Shown: positions 44,033 to 53,601, counted from the first letter of the stretch. The stretch is DNA of 62,349 nucleotides from Frigoribacterium sp. PhB116 (GCF_004364285.1 NZ_SOBE01000007.1:1-62349); one strand, 5' to 3'. Translations and numbers: made by a program. The notes: generated by a model not told the origin, from the letters alone.

Positions 44033-45550
44033 ATGTCCGAGACGCCTGCCGCCGACGTCCGCGCCCCCGCCCGCGCCCGCGCCCGGCTGATCCTGCCCGG
44101 GCAGTACGGCGACGAGTTCGACGACGGCGGGCCCGCTGTCGTGGTCGAGGCGCGCGACGCCTTCACCCGTCGGCCGATGCACCGCGCGAAGGCGCACCTC
44201 TGGCTCTCGGCGCTGCGGCACCGGGTCGCCGCGCTCGGCGACCGGGCAACCCACGTGCAGGTCGAGACCCTCGACGAGGTGCTCGACGACGCTGCCGGGC
44301 TCGGCCCGTTCGAGGTCGTCGACCCGCCCGACCGCCAGCTCCGCGCGGCCGTCCGCCGAGAGGGCCGCGACGTCCGCGTGCTGCCGAGCCGCGGGTTCGT
44401 GACGAGCGAGGAGGAGTTCGCGACCTGGGCGGCCTCCCGCAAGGGGCGCCTCCTGATGGAGAACCACTACGAGACCGTCCGTCGTCGCGAGGACTGGCTG
44501 ATCGAGGGCGACGGGCCCGCAGGCGGCAAGTTCAGCCTCGACGAGCAGAACCGCAACCCGCCCCCGAAGGGCGCGACGACGCTCGGCCTGCCCGACCCGG
44601 TCTGGCCCGACGAGGACGAGATCGACGACGCGGTGCGTGCCGACCTCGACGCGTGGGTCGCCGACGGCAGCGTCGTGTTCGTCGGTGCCGACGACCGGCG
44701 CCGCTTCGCGGTCACGCCGGCCGAGGCCGAGGCTGCCCTAGACGACTTCGTCGAGACCCGCCTCGGCGACTTCGGCCCCTTCGAGGACGCGATGCTCTCG
44801 AACGACTGGACCATGTCGCACTCCTTGCTCAGCGTGCCGATGAACCTCGGCGTGCTCGACCCCCGCCACGTGATCGAGCGCGTGCTCGAGGCCCACGCCT
44901 CAGGAGGCGCGCCCCTGGCGAGCGTCGAGGGCTTCGTCCGTCAGATCGCCGGCTGGCGCGATTACGTCTGGCACCTGTACTGGCACCTGGGCGAGTCGTA
45001 CACGACCGACAACAACGCCCTCGGCGCCACCGAGCCGCTGCCCCGGTGGTGGCGAGAGGTCGACGCGACCGAGGTCCAGGCCGAGTGCCTGCGCAGCACC
45101 CTCGAGACGGTGCACCAGCACGGCTGGACGCACCACATCCAGCGGCTGATGATCCTCGGCAACTGGGCGCTGCAGCGCGGCTACCGGCCGGCCGAGCTCA
45201 CCGACTGGTTCACGGACATCTTCGTCGACGGCACCGAGTGGGTGATGCCGGCGAACATCGTCGGCATGTCCCAGCACGCCGACGGGGGAGTGGTGGCGAC
45301 CAAGCCCTACGCCGCCGGGGGCCGCTACATCCACTCGATGAGCGACCACTGCGGCTCGTGCCCGTTCTCGCCGACCGTCCGGGTCGGCCCGACCGCGTGT
45401 CCGTTCACGGCGGGCTACTGGGCGTTCCTCGACCGGGTCGAGCCGGCGCTGCAGGGCAACCCGCGCATGATGCGTCCTCTCCAGGGGCTCCGACGTCTCG
45501 ACGACCTGGACGAGGTCGTCGCGCAGGAGGCGGCGCGCACGACCCCCTGA
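44033..45550 (+). CDS. phrB: Fe-S (6-4) photolyase / cryptochrome B (PhrB family)
   Basis: A 505-residue FeS-BCP family photolyase. The four iron-sulphur cysteines are Cys352 (QAECLRST), Cys440 and Cys443 (DHCGSCPF) and Cys456 (TACPF), each exactly two residues beyond Agrobacterium PhrB. It binds FAD plus a lumazine-type antenna in that family and repairs UV (6-4) photoproducts using blue light. The start has a weak ribosome site. Stand-alone gene. With BLUF it gives the window two blue-light proteins. Confidence 0.93.
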   Translation: MSETPAADVRAPARARARLILPGQYGDEFDDGGPAVVVEARDAFTRRPMHRAKAHLWLSALRHRVAALGDRATHVQVETLDEVLDDAAGLGPFEVVDPPDRQLRAAVRREGRDVRVLPSRGFVTSEEEFATWAASRKGRLLMENHYETVRRREDWLIEGDGPAGGKFSLDEQNRNPPPKGATTLGLPDPVWPDEDEIDDAVRADLDAWVADGSVVFVGADDRRRFAVTPAEAEAALDDFVETRLGDFGPFEDAMLSNDWTMSHSLLSVPMNLGVLDPRHVIERVLEAHASGGAPLASVEGFVRQIAGWRDYVWHLYWHLGESYTTDNNALGATEPLPRWWREVDATEVQAECLRSTLETVHQHGWTHHIQRLMILGNWALQRGYRPAELTDWFTDIFVDGTEWVMPANIVGMSQHADGGVVATKPYAAGGRYIHSMSDHCGSCPFSPTVRVGPTACPFTAGYWAFLDRVEPALQGNPRMMRPLQGLRRLDDLDEVVAQEAARTTP

Positions 45551-45707
45551 CGTGTCGCGTCCCGCGCCGCGCCTCGCCGTCCCTCGACTCCGGACAGCTG
45601 CCTGGCCGTCGAACGAATCACCAGAACTGGGGGCGTCCTCGATTCCCTCCCCGGGGCCTCGGGCTGCGAACATCGTGCAGACCCGACGCGACCCCGAGGA
45701 GGCCACG

Positions 45708-45926
45708 ATGAACGAGCAGGAACGACGCCGACCGTTGTTCGTCGACGACGTCACCGACCCCGGCGTGTGGGAGGCGGCCGCCGAGCGGCGTGCCCTCGCC
45801 GCCTCGGCCCGTCGCTCGTTCGCCCGCCGCACGGCGGACCACCTCGGCGAGGCGCTCGGCGTCAGCGCCGCCCCGCGCGTGCTGCTCGACTCGGCGGACG
45901 ACGACGCGCAGGTCCCCGCCCTCTGA
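45708..45926 (+). CDS. 72-residue basic small protein, unknown
   Basis: Excellent ribosome site (GAGGAGG, 6 nt). The peptide MNEQERRRPLFVDDVTDPGVW leads into an Arg/Ala-rich helix (AAERRALAASARRSFARR). No membrane helix or known family. Convergent with the 45984-46271 gene. Confidence 0.6.
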   Translation: MNEQERRRPLFVDDVTDPGVWEAAAERRALAASARRSFARRTADHLGEALGVSAAPRVLLDSADDDAQVPAL

Positions 45927-45983
45927 GCTCCCTGCGGCTCTCAGCGACGCGGCCGCCGACGCGGTCACCATCGCGGTCGCGAG

Positions 45984-46271
45984 TCAGCTGGCGGACGTGC
46001 CCGCCGCCTCCTCGTCGTCCGTGACGAGCTCGCTCTCGTCCGTGTCGTCGAGCTCGTCGTTGCCGGCTGCCTCGATCCAGTCGGTCGCGTCGTCCGAGAG
46101 GTAGAACTCCTCGGCGTCCACGTCGGCGGCCCAGTCGTCGTCGGCCGTCGGCTCGCCCGTGACGGCGGTGATCTGCTCGAGCACCCAGGCGGGGACGACC
46201 TCGCCCGCGTTGTCGATCAGCCACTGTCGGGTCGAGGGGACGAGCTCGGACCACCATTCGTCGATGCGCAT
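45984..46271 (-). CDS. 95-residue acidic protein, unknown
   Basis: Opens MRIDEWWSELVPSTRQWLIDN and has a very acidic C-terminal half (EEFYLSDDATDWIEAA, then Asp/Glu-rich). Start and codon use look real. Resembles small hypothetical proteins common in Microbacteriaceae; no function known. Confidence 0.6.
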   Translation of the reverse strand: MRIDEWWSELVPSTRQWLIDNAGEVVPAWVLEQITAVTGEPTADDDWAADVDAEEFYLSDDATDWIEAAGNDELDDTDESELVTDDEEAAGTSAS

Positions 46272-46320
46272 GCGCCGAGCCTGACACGTCCGTGGCCCTC
46301 GGCGCTCGTCCGCGCCTCCC

Positions 46321-46412
46321 CGTGTCGAGGATCCAGGTGTCGGCGTCGTGACGCGTGCTCGCTGCCGGGTAGCGGGCGTCTCGACGACACGGACACCTGA
46401 GTCCTCGACACG
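46321..46412. terminator. Bipartite hairpin between two minus-strand genes
   Basis: Outer arms 46321-46341 and 46392-46412 pair at 19 of 21 positions with a 2-nt central mismatch; an inner pairing (GTCGTGACGC with GCGTCTCGAC) closes the loop. Same architecture as the twin hairpins. Confidence 0.6.
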
Positions 46413-46457
46413 TCATGCCGCGGCTGCGCTCGCGCTCGCGCTCGCGCCGGGCGGCGG

Positions 46458-47060
46458 TCACCAGCCGCGGGTGAGCCCCTCGAGCCCGAGGTCGAACGCG
46501 ACGACGACGTCGTGCTCGGGCTGGAGCAGCATCTGCAGCTGCAGGCCCATGTACAGCGCGACGACGCTCGTCGAGAGCGCGGCGACGTCGGTGCCCGCGG
46601 GCACGTCGCCCTGGCTGAGGTCGAACGCGAGCCCCTGGAACACCATCGCGTGGAAGTCGCGGTAGCTGTCGCGGACGAACCGTCCGGAGAGGTCGCCCGC
46701 GTCGGCCGAGCCGATCGAGAGCGTCATGAGCGAGCGCGACAGCCCGCGGTGCACGTTGCTGTGCGCGACGAGTCCCCGCACGAAGCCGAGCGTCGCTGCG
46801 CCCGCCGTCTCGCGGGCGACCTGCTCGAAGCGGTCGAGGTTCCACCGGTCGACGGCGGCGAGCACGAGCCCCTCCCACGACGGGAAGTGCCGCTCGACGC
46901 AGGCAGGCGACATGCCCGCGGTCCGGGCCACGGCGGAGACGTCGGTCGCGTCCCAGCCGACGGCGTCGAGCGTCTCGACGGTGGCGGCGACGATGCGCTT
47001 GCGGTCCGCGACGCTGGTCTCGAACGCGCTCGGTTCGTGGTGCGCGGTGATGGTGCTCAC
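46458..47060 (-). CDS. TetR-family transcriptional regulator
   Basis: A 200-residue TetR protein: N-terminal helix-turn-helix (about 20-65; ETLDAVGWDATDVSAVARTAGMSPACVERHF) and an all-helical ligand domain. GTG start with GAGGAGACC upstream. Not adjacent to an obvious efflux target; its operator is not visible. Confidence 0.85.
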   Translation of the reverse strand: MSTITAHHEPSAFETSVADRKRIVAATVETLDAVGWDATDVSAVARTAGMSPACVERHFPSWEGLVLAAVDRWNLDRFEQVARETAGAATLGFVRGLVAHSNVHRGLSRSLMTLSIGSADAGDLSGRFVRDSYRDFHAMVFQGLAFDLSQGDVPAGTDVAALSTSVVALYMGLQLQMLLQPEHDVVVAFDLGLEGLTRGW

Positions 47061-47275
47061 GCGGTCTCCTCGGTGGCTGGCGGCCGCGGCGGGTGGGTGA
47101 GTCCCCGCCTGTCGTCCGTGTCCCCAGCTTGGAGCAGGCAGCCGGTCCCGACCACCCCCTCCGCGCCCCCAACCCGGGTGCCACGCCCACTCACGGACGA
47201 GGAGGCGCGACGCCGGTCGTCCCGGCCCCGCCCCACCTCGAGGCGACCACGGGGGACGCTCGCGCGGCGGCCGTC

Positions 47276-47782
47276 TCAGCCGCGCGTGCGAGGAGCCGAG
47301 CCGGTCGAGCCGACACGACCGGTCGATCCGGTCACCGTGCGGCGACGCCCCAGCAGCAGGCCGAGCGCGACCATGCCGACGGCCAGGCCGAGGTGCAGCC
47401 AGTTGTCGGCCTGGTTCAGCGGCACGAAGTTGCTGCTCCCGGCGTGGTCGCCGAAGAACAGGCCGTAGATCCAGAGCACGAGGTAGACCACACCGCCGAT
47501 CACCAGGTAGCTGCGCGAGGACGAGGCGCTGCGGGCGAGCGCGACGCCGGCGACGCCGAAGAGCAGGTGCACGAGGTTGTGCAGCACCGAGACCTGGAAC
47601 ACCCCGAGCAGCATCGCGCCCGACATGTGCCCGGCGAACTGGAGCGAGTCGACGTCGGTGGTGAGCCCCGGGACGAAGCCGGCGACCCCGACGAGCAAGA
47701 AGACGACGCCGACGACGAGGCTCGCCTTCTGGACGGGCGTGGCGGCGTATCGGCGGTCGTCGGTGCGGGCGGTGGTGCTCAT
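47276..47782 (-). CDS. DUF4383 membrane protein
   Basis: A 168-residue protein with four helices and the DUF4383 signatures FVPGLTT and VLHNLVHLLFGVAG. The family is widespread in actinobacteria, with no assigned function. AGGAG precedes the ATG. Confidence 0.85.
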   Translation of the reverse strand: MSTTARTDDRRYAATPVQKASLVVGVVFLLVGVAGFVPGLTTDVDSLQFAGHMSGAMLLGVFQVSVLHNLVHLLFGVAGVALARSASSSRSYLVIGGVVYLVLWIYGLFFGDHAGSSNFVPLNQADNWLHLGLAVGMVALGLLLGRRRTVTGSTGRVGSTGSAPRTRG

Positions 47783-47994
47783 GGCGGCTCCTGTCGGTCG
47801 TGGGCGCGTCGGCGCCCCGGGGTCCGGGCCGCCTGGTGGCGGCGGCTCGCTGACGCCCTAGTCGACCACCGCCCCCTCGCCCGCGATCACGTCGCGCAGC
47901 ACCCCTTGACACGGCGACGGAGCGCGAGGCAGGGGCGGCCCGACGAAGGCGCGGACCGGACCAGGCGCGGTGCGAGCAGGCGAGGAGGCGCCCG

Positions 47995-48243
47995 TCAGCC
48001 CTGCCGCGCCGCCCACTCCTGCGAGTGCTCGGCCTGCTCCCGCGTGAGGTCGGTGACGCCGCCGCAGTTCGTGCACTGGACGTGGTACCGCTTCGACACC
48101 GTGAACAGCGGCACGAAGAACAGCGTGAAGCGCGTCGAGCGGCGGGCGACCTGCTGGTCGACGGTGCGTCCGCAGAACCGGCAGGCGAAGACGACGACGG
48201 TCAGCAGGGCCTGGCGGACGGAGGTGCCGAAGAGCAGGAACAT
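47995..48243 (-). CDS. Zinc-ribbon protein
   Basis: An 82-residue protein with two CxxC pairs (CRFCG, CTNCG) forming a zinc ribbon split by a hydrophobic segment (FTLFFVPLF). Similar small zinc-ribbon proteins are common next to ABC or transport genes, without an established job. Confidence 0.75.
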   Translation of the reverse strand: MFLLFGTSVRQALLTVVVFACRFCGRTVDQQVARRSTRFTLFFVPLFTVSKRYHVQCTNCGGVTDLTREQAEHSQEWAARQG

Positions 48244-48277
48244 CCCCCGACGCTACCGAGGCCCCGGCCGCCGACGT

Positions 48278-49504
48278 TCAGCGAGCACCGACCCCGAGCT
48301 CCGACCCGAGCTCCGACCCCAGCTGGGAGTCGAGCGCCGCGAGCTCGGCGACGAACCGCTCGCGAAGCGCCGCCTTCTCGGCCGCGGGCAGCCACGACGC
48401 GTCGACCCCGGCGAGGGCCATGCGGCGCACCTGGTCGGCGCTCGCGCCGATCTGCTCCGAGACGATGCGGTACTCCTGGGCGAGCGACGTGGGGAACATG
48501 CCCGGGTCGTCCGACGCCGGGACGACGTTCAGCCCGGCATCGAGCATCGCGGCGATCGACGCGCGCCGCCACGGCCGCCACGAGCGGCGCGACGTCGTCG
48601 ACACGACCGTGAAGGCGACCTGCTCGTCGCGCATCCGCGCCACGACGTCGTCGTCCTCGAGCACGTAGTACCCGTGGTCGATGCGGTCGCAGCCGAGCTG
48701 GTCGAGGCAGGTGATCGTGTTCACCGCGGTCGGCGCGTGCTCGGACGAGTGCGCGGTGCGGCCGAGGCCGGCCTCCCCGGCGAGCCGGTAGGCGTCGACG
48801 AAGCGCTCGGGCGGGCCCGACGTCTCGAGGTTGTCGAGCCCGATGCCGGCGACGTACTCGTGCGGGTGGTCGACCACCTGCTGCACGAGGGCGAGGGCGT
48901 GCTCGCCCGACTTGCTGCGGTCGATGCCCTGGATCATCCGGCCCGTCATGCCGAAGTCGCGCTCCGCCATGCGGATGCCCTCCGCGTACGCCTCGACGGA
49001 CCCGGCGTAGCCGAGCGACTCGAGGTGCGGCGGCACGGCGTCGAAGAACAGCTCGAGGTGACGGGTCCCGCTGCTGCGGTGCGCCTCCTCGAAGGCCTCG
49101 TACGTGATGCGCGTCAGGTCGTCCGCGTCGCGGAGCACCTCGACGACCCAGTTCGACGCCTGGAACAGCGAGTACGACACGTCGGGCTCGCCCTCGCTGC
49201 GCCCCTGCGGCACGGGGATGCGCGTGTCGCGGTAGAGCGCCGGGTCGGGCGGCAGCGAGTTGATGTCGGCGAAGATCCGCTCGGGCTCGGCGGGCAGCGC
49301 GAGGCCCTCGCGCCGGGCGAGCTCGGCGAAGGTGGACGCCCGCACGGTGCCGATCAGGTGGCAGTGCAGGTCGGTCTTCGGCATCCGGTCGAGGTACCAC
49401 CCCGGCAGCGAGGAGGCGGTCGGGGAGGAGGCGGTCGGCGAGCCTGCCGTCAGCGAGCCGGCCGGCAGCGGATCGGAGGTGAGGGCACGTGCGTCGGCAC
49501 CCAT
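48278..49504 (-). CDS. Adenosine deaminase-family protein
   Basis: A 408-residue ADA-like amidohydrolase: metal motif DLHCHLIGT, TAHSSEHAP in place of the usual HAGE, HGYYV and SDDPGMF. The first 38 residues are a Pro/Ser/Ala tail. The ATG overlaps the binding-protein stop (TGATG), so the two are coupled. Substrate likely a purine or related base carried by the importer. The gene ends in three 12-bp GAGCTCCGACCC repeats that encode SELGSELG. Confidence 0.88.
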   Translation of the reverse strand: MGADARALTSDPLPAGSLTAGSPTASSPTASSLPGWYLDRMPKTDLHCHLIGTVRASTFAELARREGLALPAEPERIFADINSLPPDPALYRDTRIPVPQGRSEGEPDVSYSLFQASNWVVEVLRDADDLTRITYEAFEEAHRSSGTRHLELFFDAVPPHLESLGYAGSVEAYAEGIRMAERDFGMTGRMIQGIDRSKSGEHALALVQQVVDHPHEYVAGIGLDNLETSGPPERFVDAYRLAGEAGLGRTAHSSEHAPTAVNTITCLDQLGCDRIDHGYYVLEDDDVVARMRDEQVAFTVVSTTSRRSWRPWRRASIAAMLDAGLNVVPASDDPGMFPTSLAQEYRIVSEQIGASADQVRRMALAGVDASWLPAAEKAALRERFVAELAALDSQLGSELGSELGVGAR

Positions 49505-50577
49505 CAGCGCGACGTCACCTCGCGAGCGAAGCGGTCGACCCACTCGGCGCGCGTCGGGACGAGCTCGGTCGGGTCGAGCGTGGCGTAGCCGGCGGCGATC
49601 GGGTCGGCGGCGATGTCGCCGACGACGTCCTGGATGGTCGAGGGGATGGTCGCGTCGGGGTTCACGGGCAGGTCGCCGACGATCTCGGCGGACGACGACT
49701 GCGCCTCGGCCGACAGCAGGTAGTCGATGAACTGCGAGGCGCCGTCGACGTTCTCGGCGCCCGTCGGGATCATGGCGCGGTTGGTGGCCATGTACTTGCC
49801 GGTCGCGGGCGGCGTCCAGGCGACGGGCTCACCCGAGGCGACGAGGTCGGTGGCGAAGCCGCTCAGGGCGTCGGCGGCGACGATCTCGCCCTGCGTCAGC
49901 AGGTTCGTGACCTCGGTGGACGAGCTGTAGAACTGCAGCACGTTCGGCGACCACTCGCCGAGCTGCTCGAGCGCGGCGTCGATGTCGTAGGGGCCGTCGC
50001 CGAACTCGGAGGCGACGCCCGAGACCATCAGCTGGCCGGCGGTCACCGAGATGTCGGGCAGGGCCACGCGGCCCTCGAGGTCGGAGTCGCCGTACAGCGA
50101 CCACTCGGCGGCCTCGTCCGCGTCGAGCTCGTCGGTCGAGTAGAGGGTGCCGTTGAGCTGGTAGCTGTACGCCGGGCCGACGTAGGCGTCCTCGGTCGCG
50201 AAGTCGGCGATGGTCTCCAGGTTCGGCACGTCGGCCGCCTCGACCTGCTGGAACAGGTCGTCCTCCTGGCCGAGGGCCGCGTAGTAGTCGCTGATCAGCA
50301 TGACGTCGATGCCGGGGTCGCCGTCGGCGAGCTGCAGCTTCGACAGCCGGTCGGCGTTCGAGCCGGTCTCGATCTCGACCTCGATGCCGGTGGCCTCGGT
50401 GAACGGGTCGACCACCGCCTCCTGGAACTCCTCGACGCCGAACGGGAACGTGCTGACGACGATGCTCTCGGCGTCCGACGACGACGCGTCGCCCGACGAG
50501 CAGCCGGCGAGCACGACGGCGGAGACGGCGAGGCCGGCGGCGAGGGCCAGGGGACGTGTGCGGGAGGTGCGGGTCAT
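49504..50577 (-). CDS. PotD-like ABC substrate-binding lipoprotein
   Basis: A 357-residue binding protein of the PotD/AfuA type: lipobox LAGC, IEIETGSN then LQLADGDPGIDVMLISD, and the typical YAALGQ helix. Family members bind polyamines, thiamine or Fe3+; the coupled ADA gene suggests a purine-type or amine ligand here. Confidence 0.85.
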   Translation of the reverse strand: MTRTSRTRPLALAAGLAVSAVVLAGCSSGDASSSDAESIVVSTFPFGVEEFQEAVVDPFTEATGIEVEIETGSNADRLSKLQLADGDPGIDVMLISDYYAALGQEDDLFQQVEAADVPNLETIADFATEDAYVGPAYSYQLNGTLYSTDELDADEAAEWSLYGDSDLEGRVALPDISVTAGQLMVSGVASEFGDGPYDIDAALEQLGEWSPNVLQFYSSSTEVTNLLTQGEIVAADALSGFATDLVASGEPVAWTPPATGKYMATNRAMIPTGAENVDGASQFIDYLLSAEAQSSSAEIVGDLPVNPDATIPSTIQDVVGDIAADPIAAGYATLDPTELVPTRAEWVDRFAREVTSR

Positions 50578-50693
50578 GGTGGTCCTTTCGAGGAAGGGCA
50601 GAGGGGGTGCGGGAGGCGCAGGGGGCAGGAGGCGCGGGTGCGGTCGAGGGGAGGGCGGAGCGGAGGGGCCAGGTGGAGGAGGTGCGGGCCGGC

Positions 50694-51815
50694 TCAGTCG
50701 GCCAGCGCGACGAGCCGGGACTGCGGCGCGGTCACGACGACGTCGTCGCCGGGCGCGAGCGACGACGTGCCCGTCGCGCGCACGTCGGACACGAGCCGCA
50801 CGCGAGCGCCCGAGGCGTCGATCGCCGCGACCGTGACGAGCAGGTCGACGCCGCGGTACGCGACGTCGGTGACGGTGCCGGGGAGGTGCAGGCCGGCCGC
50901 GGCCGGTGCTGCCGCCCGACCCGCGCCTCCTGCGGTCGGCTCGACCACCAGGTGCTCGGGCCGGACCGTCAGCGAGGTGCCGTCGGCGGCGGAGACGAAG
51001 TTCTCGTAGCCGAGGAAGTCGGCGACGAAGCGGTTCGCGGGGGCGGGGAACACGCTCTGCGGGGCGCCCTGCTGCATGATGCGTCCGGCGCGCATGAGGA
51101 CCATGTCGTCGCTCATCTCGAGGGCCTCGTCCTGGTCGTGCGTGACGAGGACGACGGTGAGCCCGGTCTCGCCCTGGATGCGGCGGATCTCGGCGCGCAT
51201 CTGGACCCGGAGGCGGGCGTCGAGGTTCGAGAGCGGCTCGTCGAGCAGCAGCAGCTTCGGCCGGATCGCGATCGCACGAGCCAGGGCGACGCGCTGCTGC
51301 TGCCCTCCGGAGAGCTTCTTCGGCTTGCTCGCCGCCAGGTGCCCGAGGCCCACGAGGTCTAGGGTCTCGGCGACGCGACGGGCGCGCTCGTCGGCGGGCA
51401 CCCGGCGCAGCTTCAGGCCGTAACTGACGTTCTCGGCGACCGAGAGGTGCGGGAACAGTGCGTACGACTGGAACACCATGCCGAGCCCGCGCTTCTCGGG
51501 CGGCGTGCGGGTCATGTCGTCGCCGTCGATCAGGATCGTGCCGTTCGTCGGGGCCGAGTAGCCCGCGAGCATGCGCAGCGTCGTCGTCTTGCCGCAGCCG
51601 GAGGGGCCGAGCAGGGTCGTCAGGGCTCCGCGGCGGATCGACAGGTCGATGCCGTCGACGGCGGTGAAGTCGCCGAAGACCTGGCTGACGCCACGCAGCT
51701 CGGCGGCGGGGCGCTCGTCGGCGCGGCGTTCAGCTCCGGGGCGCTCGGCGGCGGCGTCCTCTGCGCGGGCGTGCTCGGTGCCGGGGCGGGTGCCGGCGGG
51801 GTCCGTGGTGCTCAC
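50694..51815 (-). CDS. PotA-like ABC transporter ATPase
   Basis: A 373-residue ATPase. The first 40 residues are a variable tail; then Walker A GPSGCGKTT, Q-loop FQSYALF, signature LSGGQQQR and Walker B LLLDEPLSNLD, with a C-terminal TOBE domain (about 290-370). GTG overlaps the permease stop (GTGA). Energises the 51812-53499 permeases. Confidence 0.9.
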   Translation of the reverse strand: MSTTDPAGTRPGTEHARAEDAAAERPGAERRADERPAAELRGVSQVFGDFTAVDGIDLSIRRGALTTLLGPSGCGKTTTLRMLAGYSAPTNGTILIDGDDMTRTPPEKRGLGMVFQSYALFPHLSVAENVSYGLKLRRVPADERARRVAETLDLVGLGHLAASKPKKLSGGQQQRVALARAIAIRPKLLLLDEPLSNLDARLRVQMRAEIRRIQGETGLTVVLVTHDQDEALEMSDDMVLMRAGRIMQQGAPQSVFPAPANRFVADFLGYENFVSAADGTSLTVRPEHLVVEPTAGGAGRAAAPAAAGLHLPGTVTDVAYRGVDLLVTVAAIDASGARVRLVSDVRATGTSSLAPGDDVVVTAPQSRLVALAD

Positions 51816-52678
51816 TTGTTGATGCCTCCGAAGATCTTGGCGAAGCCGACGGTGCGCTCGGCGACCACCGCGACCACGACGGTGGCCGCGAGGATCAGCG
51901 TGGCCATCGCCGCGACCATGGGGTCGTAGCTCTGCTGCACGTAGTCGAGCATCGTGACCGGCAGGGTGCGGAAGTCGCGGCTCTGCAGCAGCAGCGACAG
52001 GGGGACGTTGTTGAACGAGGTGACGAAGCTGAGCAGCGCGGCCGAGAAGATGCCGGGCCGCAGCAGCGGCAGCGTCACGGTGAAGAAGGCGCGGACCGGG
52101 CTGGCGCCGAGTCCGCGGGCCGCCTCCTCGAGCGACGGGTCGGCGAGGGCGAGGGAGGCGCCCGTCACCCGGACCGCGTACGGCATCATCAGCGCGGTGT
52201 GGCCGATCAGCAGCGTGGGGAAGTTCGCGAGGCCGAAGCCGATCATCAGCTGCTGGTAGAGCGCGAGGCCGACCACGAGCTCGGGGACGATCAGCGGCGA
52301 GAGGAACATGCCCTCGATCAGGCCCTTGCCGGGCAGGCGCCCACGGTGGATCGCGAGGGTGACCGGCACGCCGACCGCCAGCGCGATGACCGTGGCGAGT
52401 ACGGCGAGCTGCAGGCTCGAGACGAGGGCGCCGGTGAAGGGCGCGTACGTGACGGCCTTCTCGAACCACTGCAGCGAGAAGCCCTGCGGCGGGAACGTCA
52501 GCGTCCGGCCGCCCGTGAACGCCGTCGCGACGACGAACAGGATCGGCACGATCATCACGACGTAGCCCGCGACCGCGAGGGTGCCGGCGACGGGGCGGCC
52601 GGTGCCGGGGGTCTTGCTGCTGCGGGCCGGCCTGCGGGGACGGGCGGCGCTGGTCGGGGCGGTGCTGGTGCGGGTCAC
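51812..52678 (-). CDS. PotC-like ABC permease
   Basis: A 288-residue permease with six helices and an EAA loop (LEEAARGLGASPVRAFFTVTLP). GTG start overlaps the previous permease stop (GTGA). Partner of 52675-53499. Confidence 0.9.
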   Translation of the reverse strand: MTRTSTAPTSAARPRRPARSSKTPGTGRPVAGTLAVAGYVVMIVPILFVVATAFTGGRTLTFPPQGFSLQWFEKAVTYAPFTGALVSSLQLAVLATVIALAVGVPVTLAIHRGRLPGKGLIEGMFLSPLIVPELVVGLALYQQLMIGFGLANFPTLLIGHTALMMPYAVRVTGASLALADPSLEEAARGLGASPVRAFFTVTLPLLRPGIFSAALLSFVTSFNNVPLSLLLQSRDFRTLPVTMLDYVQQSYDPMVAAMATLILAATVVVAVVAERTVGFAKIFGGINK

Positions 52679-53499
52679 TGGGTGGCTCCCTTGCGGGCGA
52701 CGAGCGACGAGAGGCCCGAGACGACGAAGACGAGCACGGTCATGATCAGGGCCGTGGCGGAGGCGCCGGCCCAGTCGATCGTGACGCTCGAGTACGAGAA
52801 CAGCTGGGTGCTGAGCATGCGCTGGCTCGACCCGCCGAGCAGGTAGGGGGTCGTGTACGCGGTGACCGAGCCGGCGAAGACGAGCGTCGCGGCGACGACG
52901 ATGCCCGGGCTCGAGAGCGGGACGACGATGCCCCAGAAGGTCCGCGACCGGCTGGCGCCGAGGCCGCGGGCGGCGTCGTCGAGGCCGGCGTCGACCTGGG
53001 CGACGGCCGAGTAGCACGAGATGATCGCGAGCGGCAGGAACAGCTGAGTGAGGCCGAGGACGATCGCGAGCTCGGTGTAGAGCAGCTGAGGGGCGCGGTC
53101 GACGAGGCCGAGCCCGACGAGCAGCTGGCCGATCGCGCCCTGGGAGCCGAGCACGACGAGCCACCCGAAGGTGCGGACGACGTTGCTGAGCAGCAGCGGG
53201 AAGATCGCGAGGGCGAGCAGCACGCTCGACCAGCGCGACGTCGAGCGGGCCAGCAGGTAGGCGATCGGGAACCCGAGCACGACGCAGACGACGGTGACGA
53301 TCAGCCCGAGGCCGACGGTGCGGCCGATGATCCTCAGGTCGTACGGGTCGGTGAGCATCTGGCCGACGCGGCCCAGCACCTCGCCCGTGCCCACGCCGGG
53401 AGGGGCGACGAGCATCGCCAGCGAGGGGACGAGGAACCCGACGAGCAGGAAGGCGAGCCCGGGCAGCAACAGCAGCAGGGCGGTCTTGCGAGTGGTCAC
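52675..53499 (-). CDS. PotB-like ABC permease
   Basis: A 274-residue permease with six helices and an EAA-type loop (LDDAARGLGASRSRTFWGIVVP). The GTG at 53499 follows AAAGG. First gene of the PotBCA-D-ADA operon; an operator lies about 100 nt upstream. Confidence 0.88.
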   Translation of the reverse strand: MTTRKTALLLLLPGLAFLLVGFLVPSLAMLVAPPGVGTGEVLGRVGQMLTDPYDLRIIGRTVGLGLIVTVVCVVLGFPIAYLLARSTSRWSSVLLALAIFPLLLSNVVRTFGWLVVLGSQGAIGQLLVGLGLVDRAPQLLYTELAIVLGLTQLFLPLAIISCYSAVAQVDAGLDDAARGLGASRSRTFWGIVVPLSSPGIVVAATLVFAGSVTAYTTPYLLGGSSQRMLSTQLFSYSSVTIDWAGASATALIMTVLVFVVSGLSSLVARKGATQ

Positions 53500-53601
53500 G
53501 ACGAGCCTTTCGTGGCGGTCGGGGTACGACGTTCGTACGGGGCCGCCTCGCCGACGCCCGGGTCGCCGAGGGGGCGGTGACAGGGGGAGTCGAGGAGGCG
53601 G

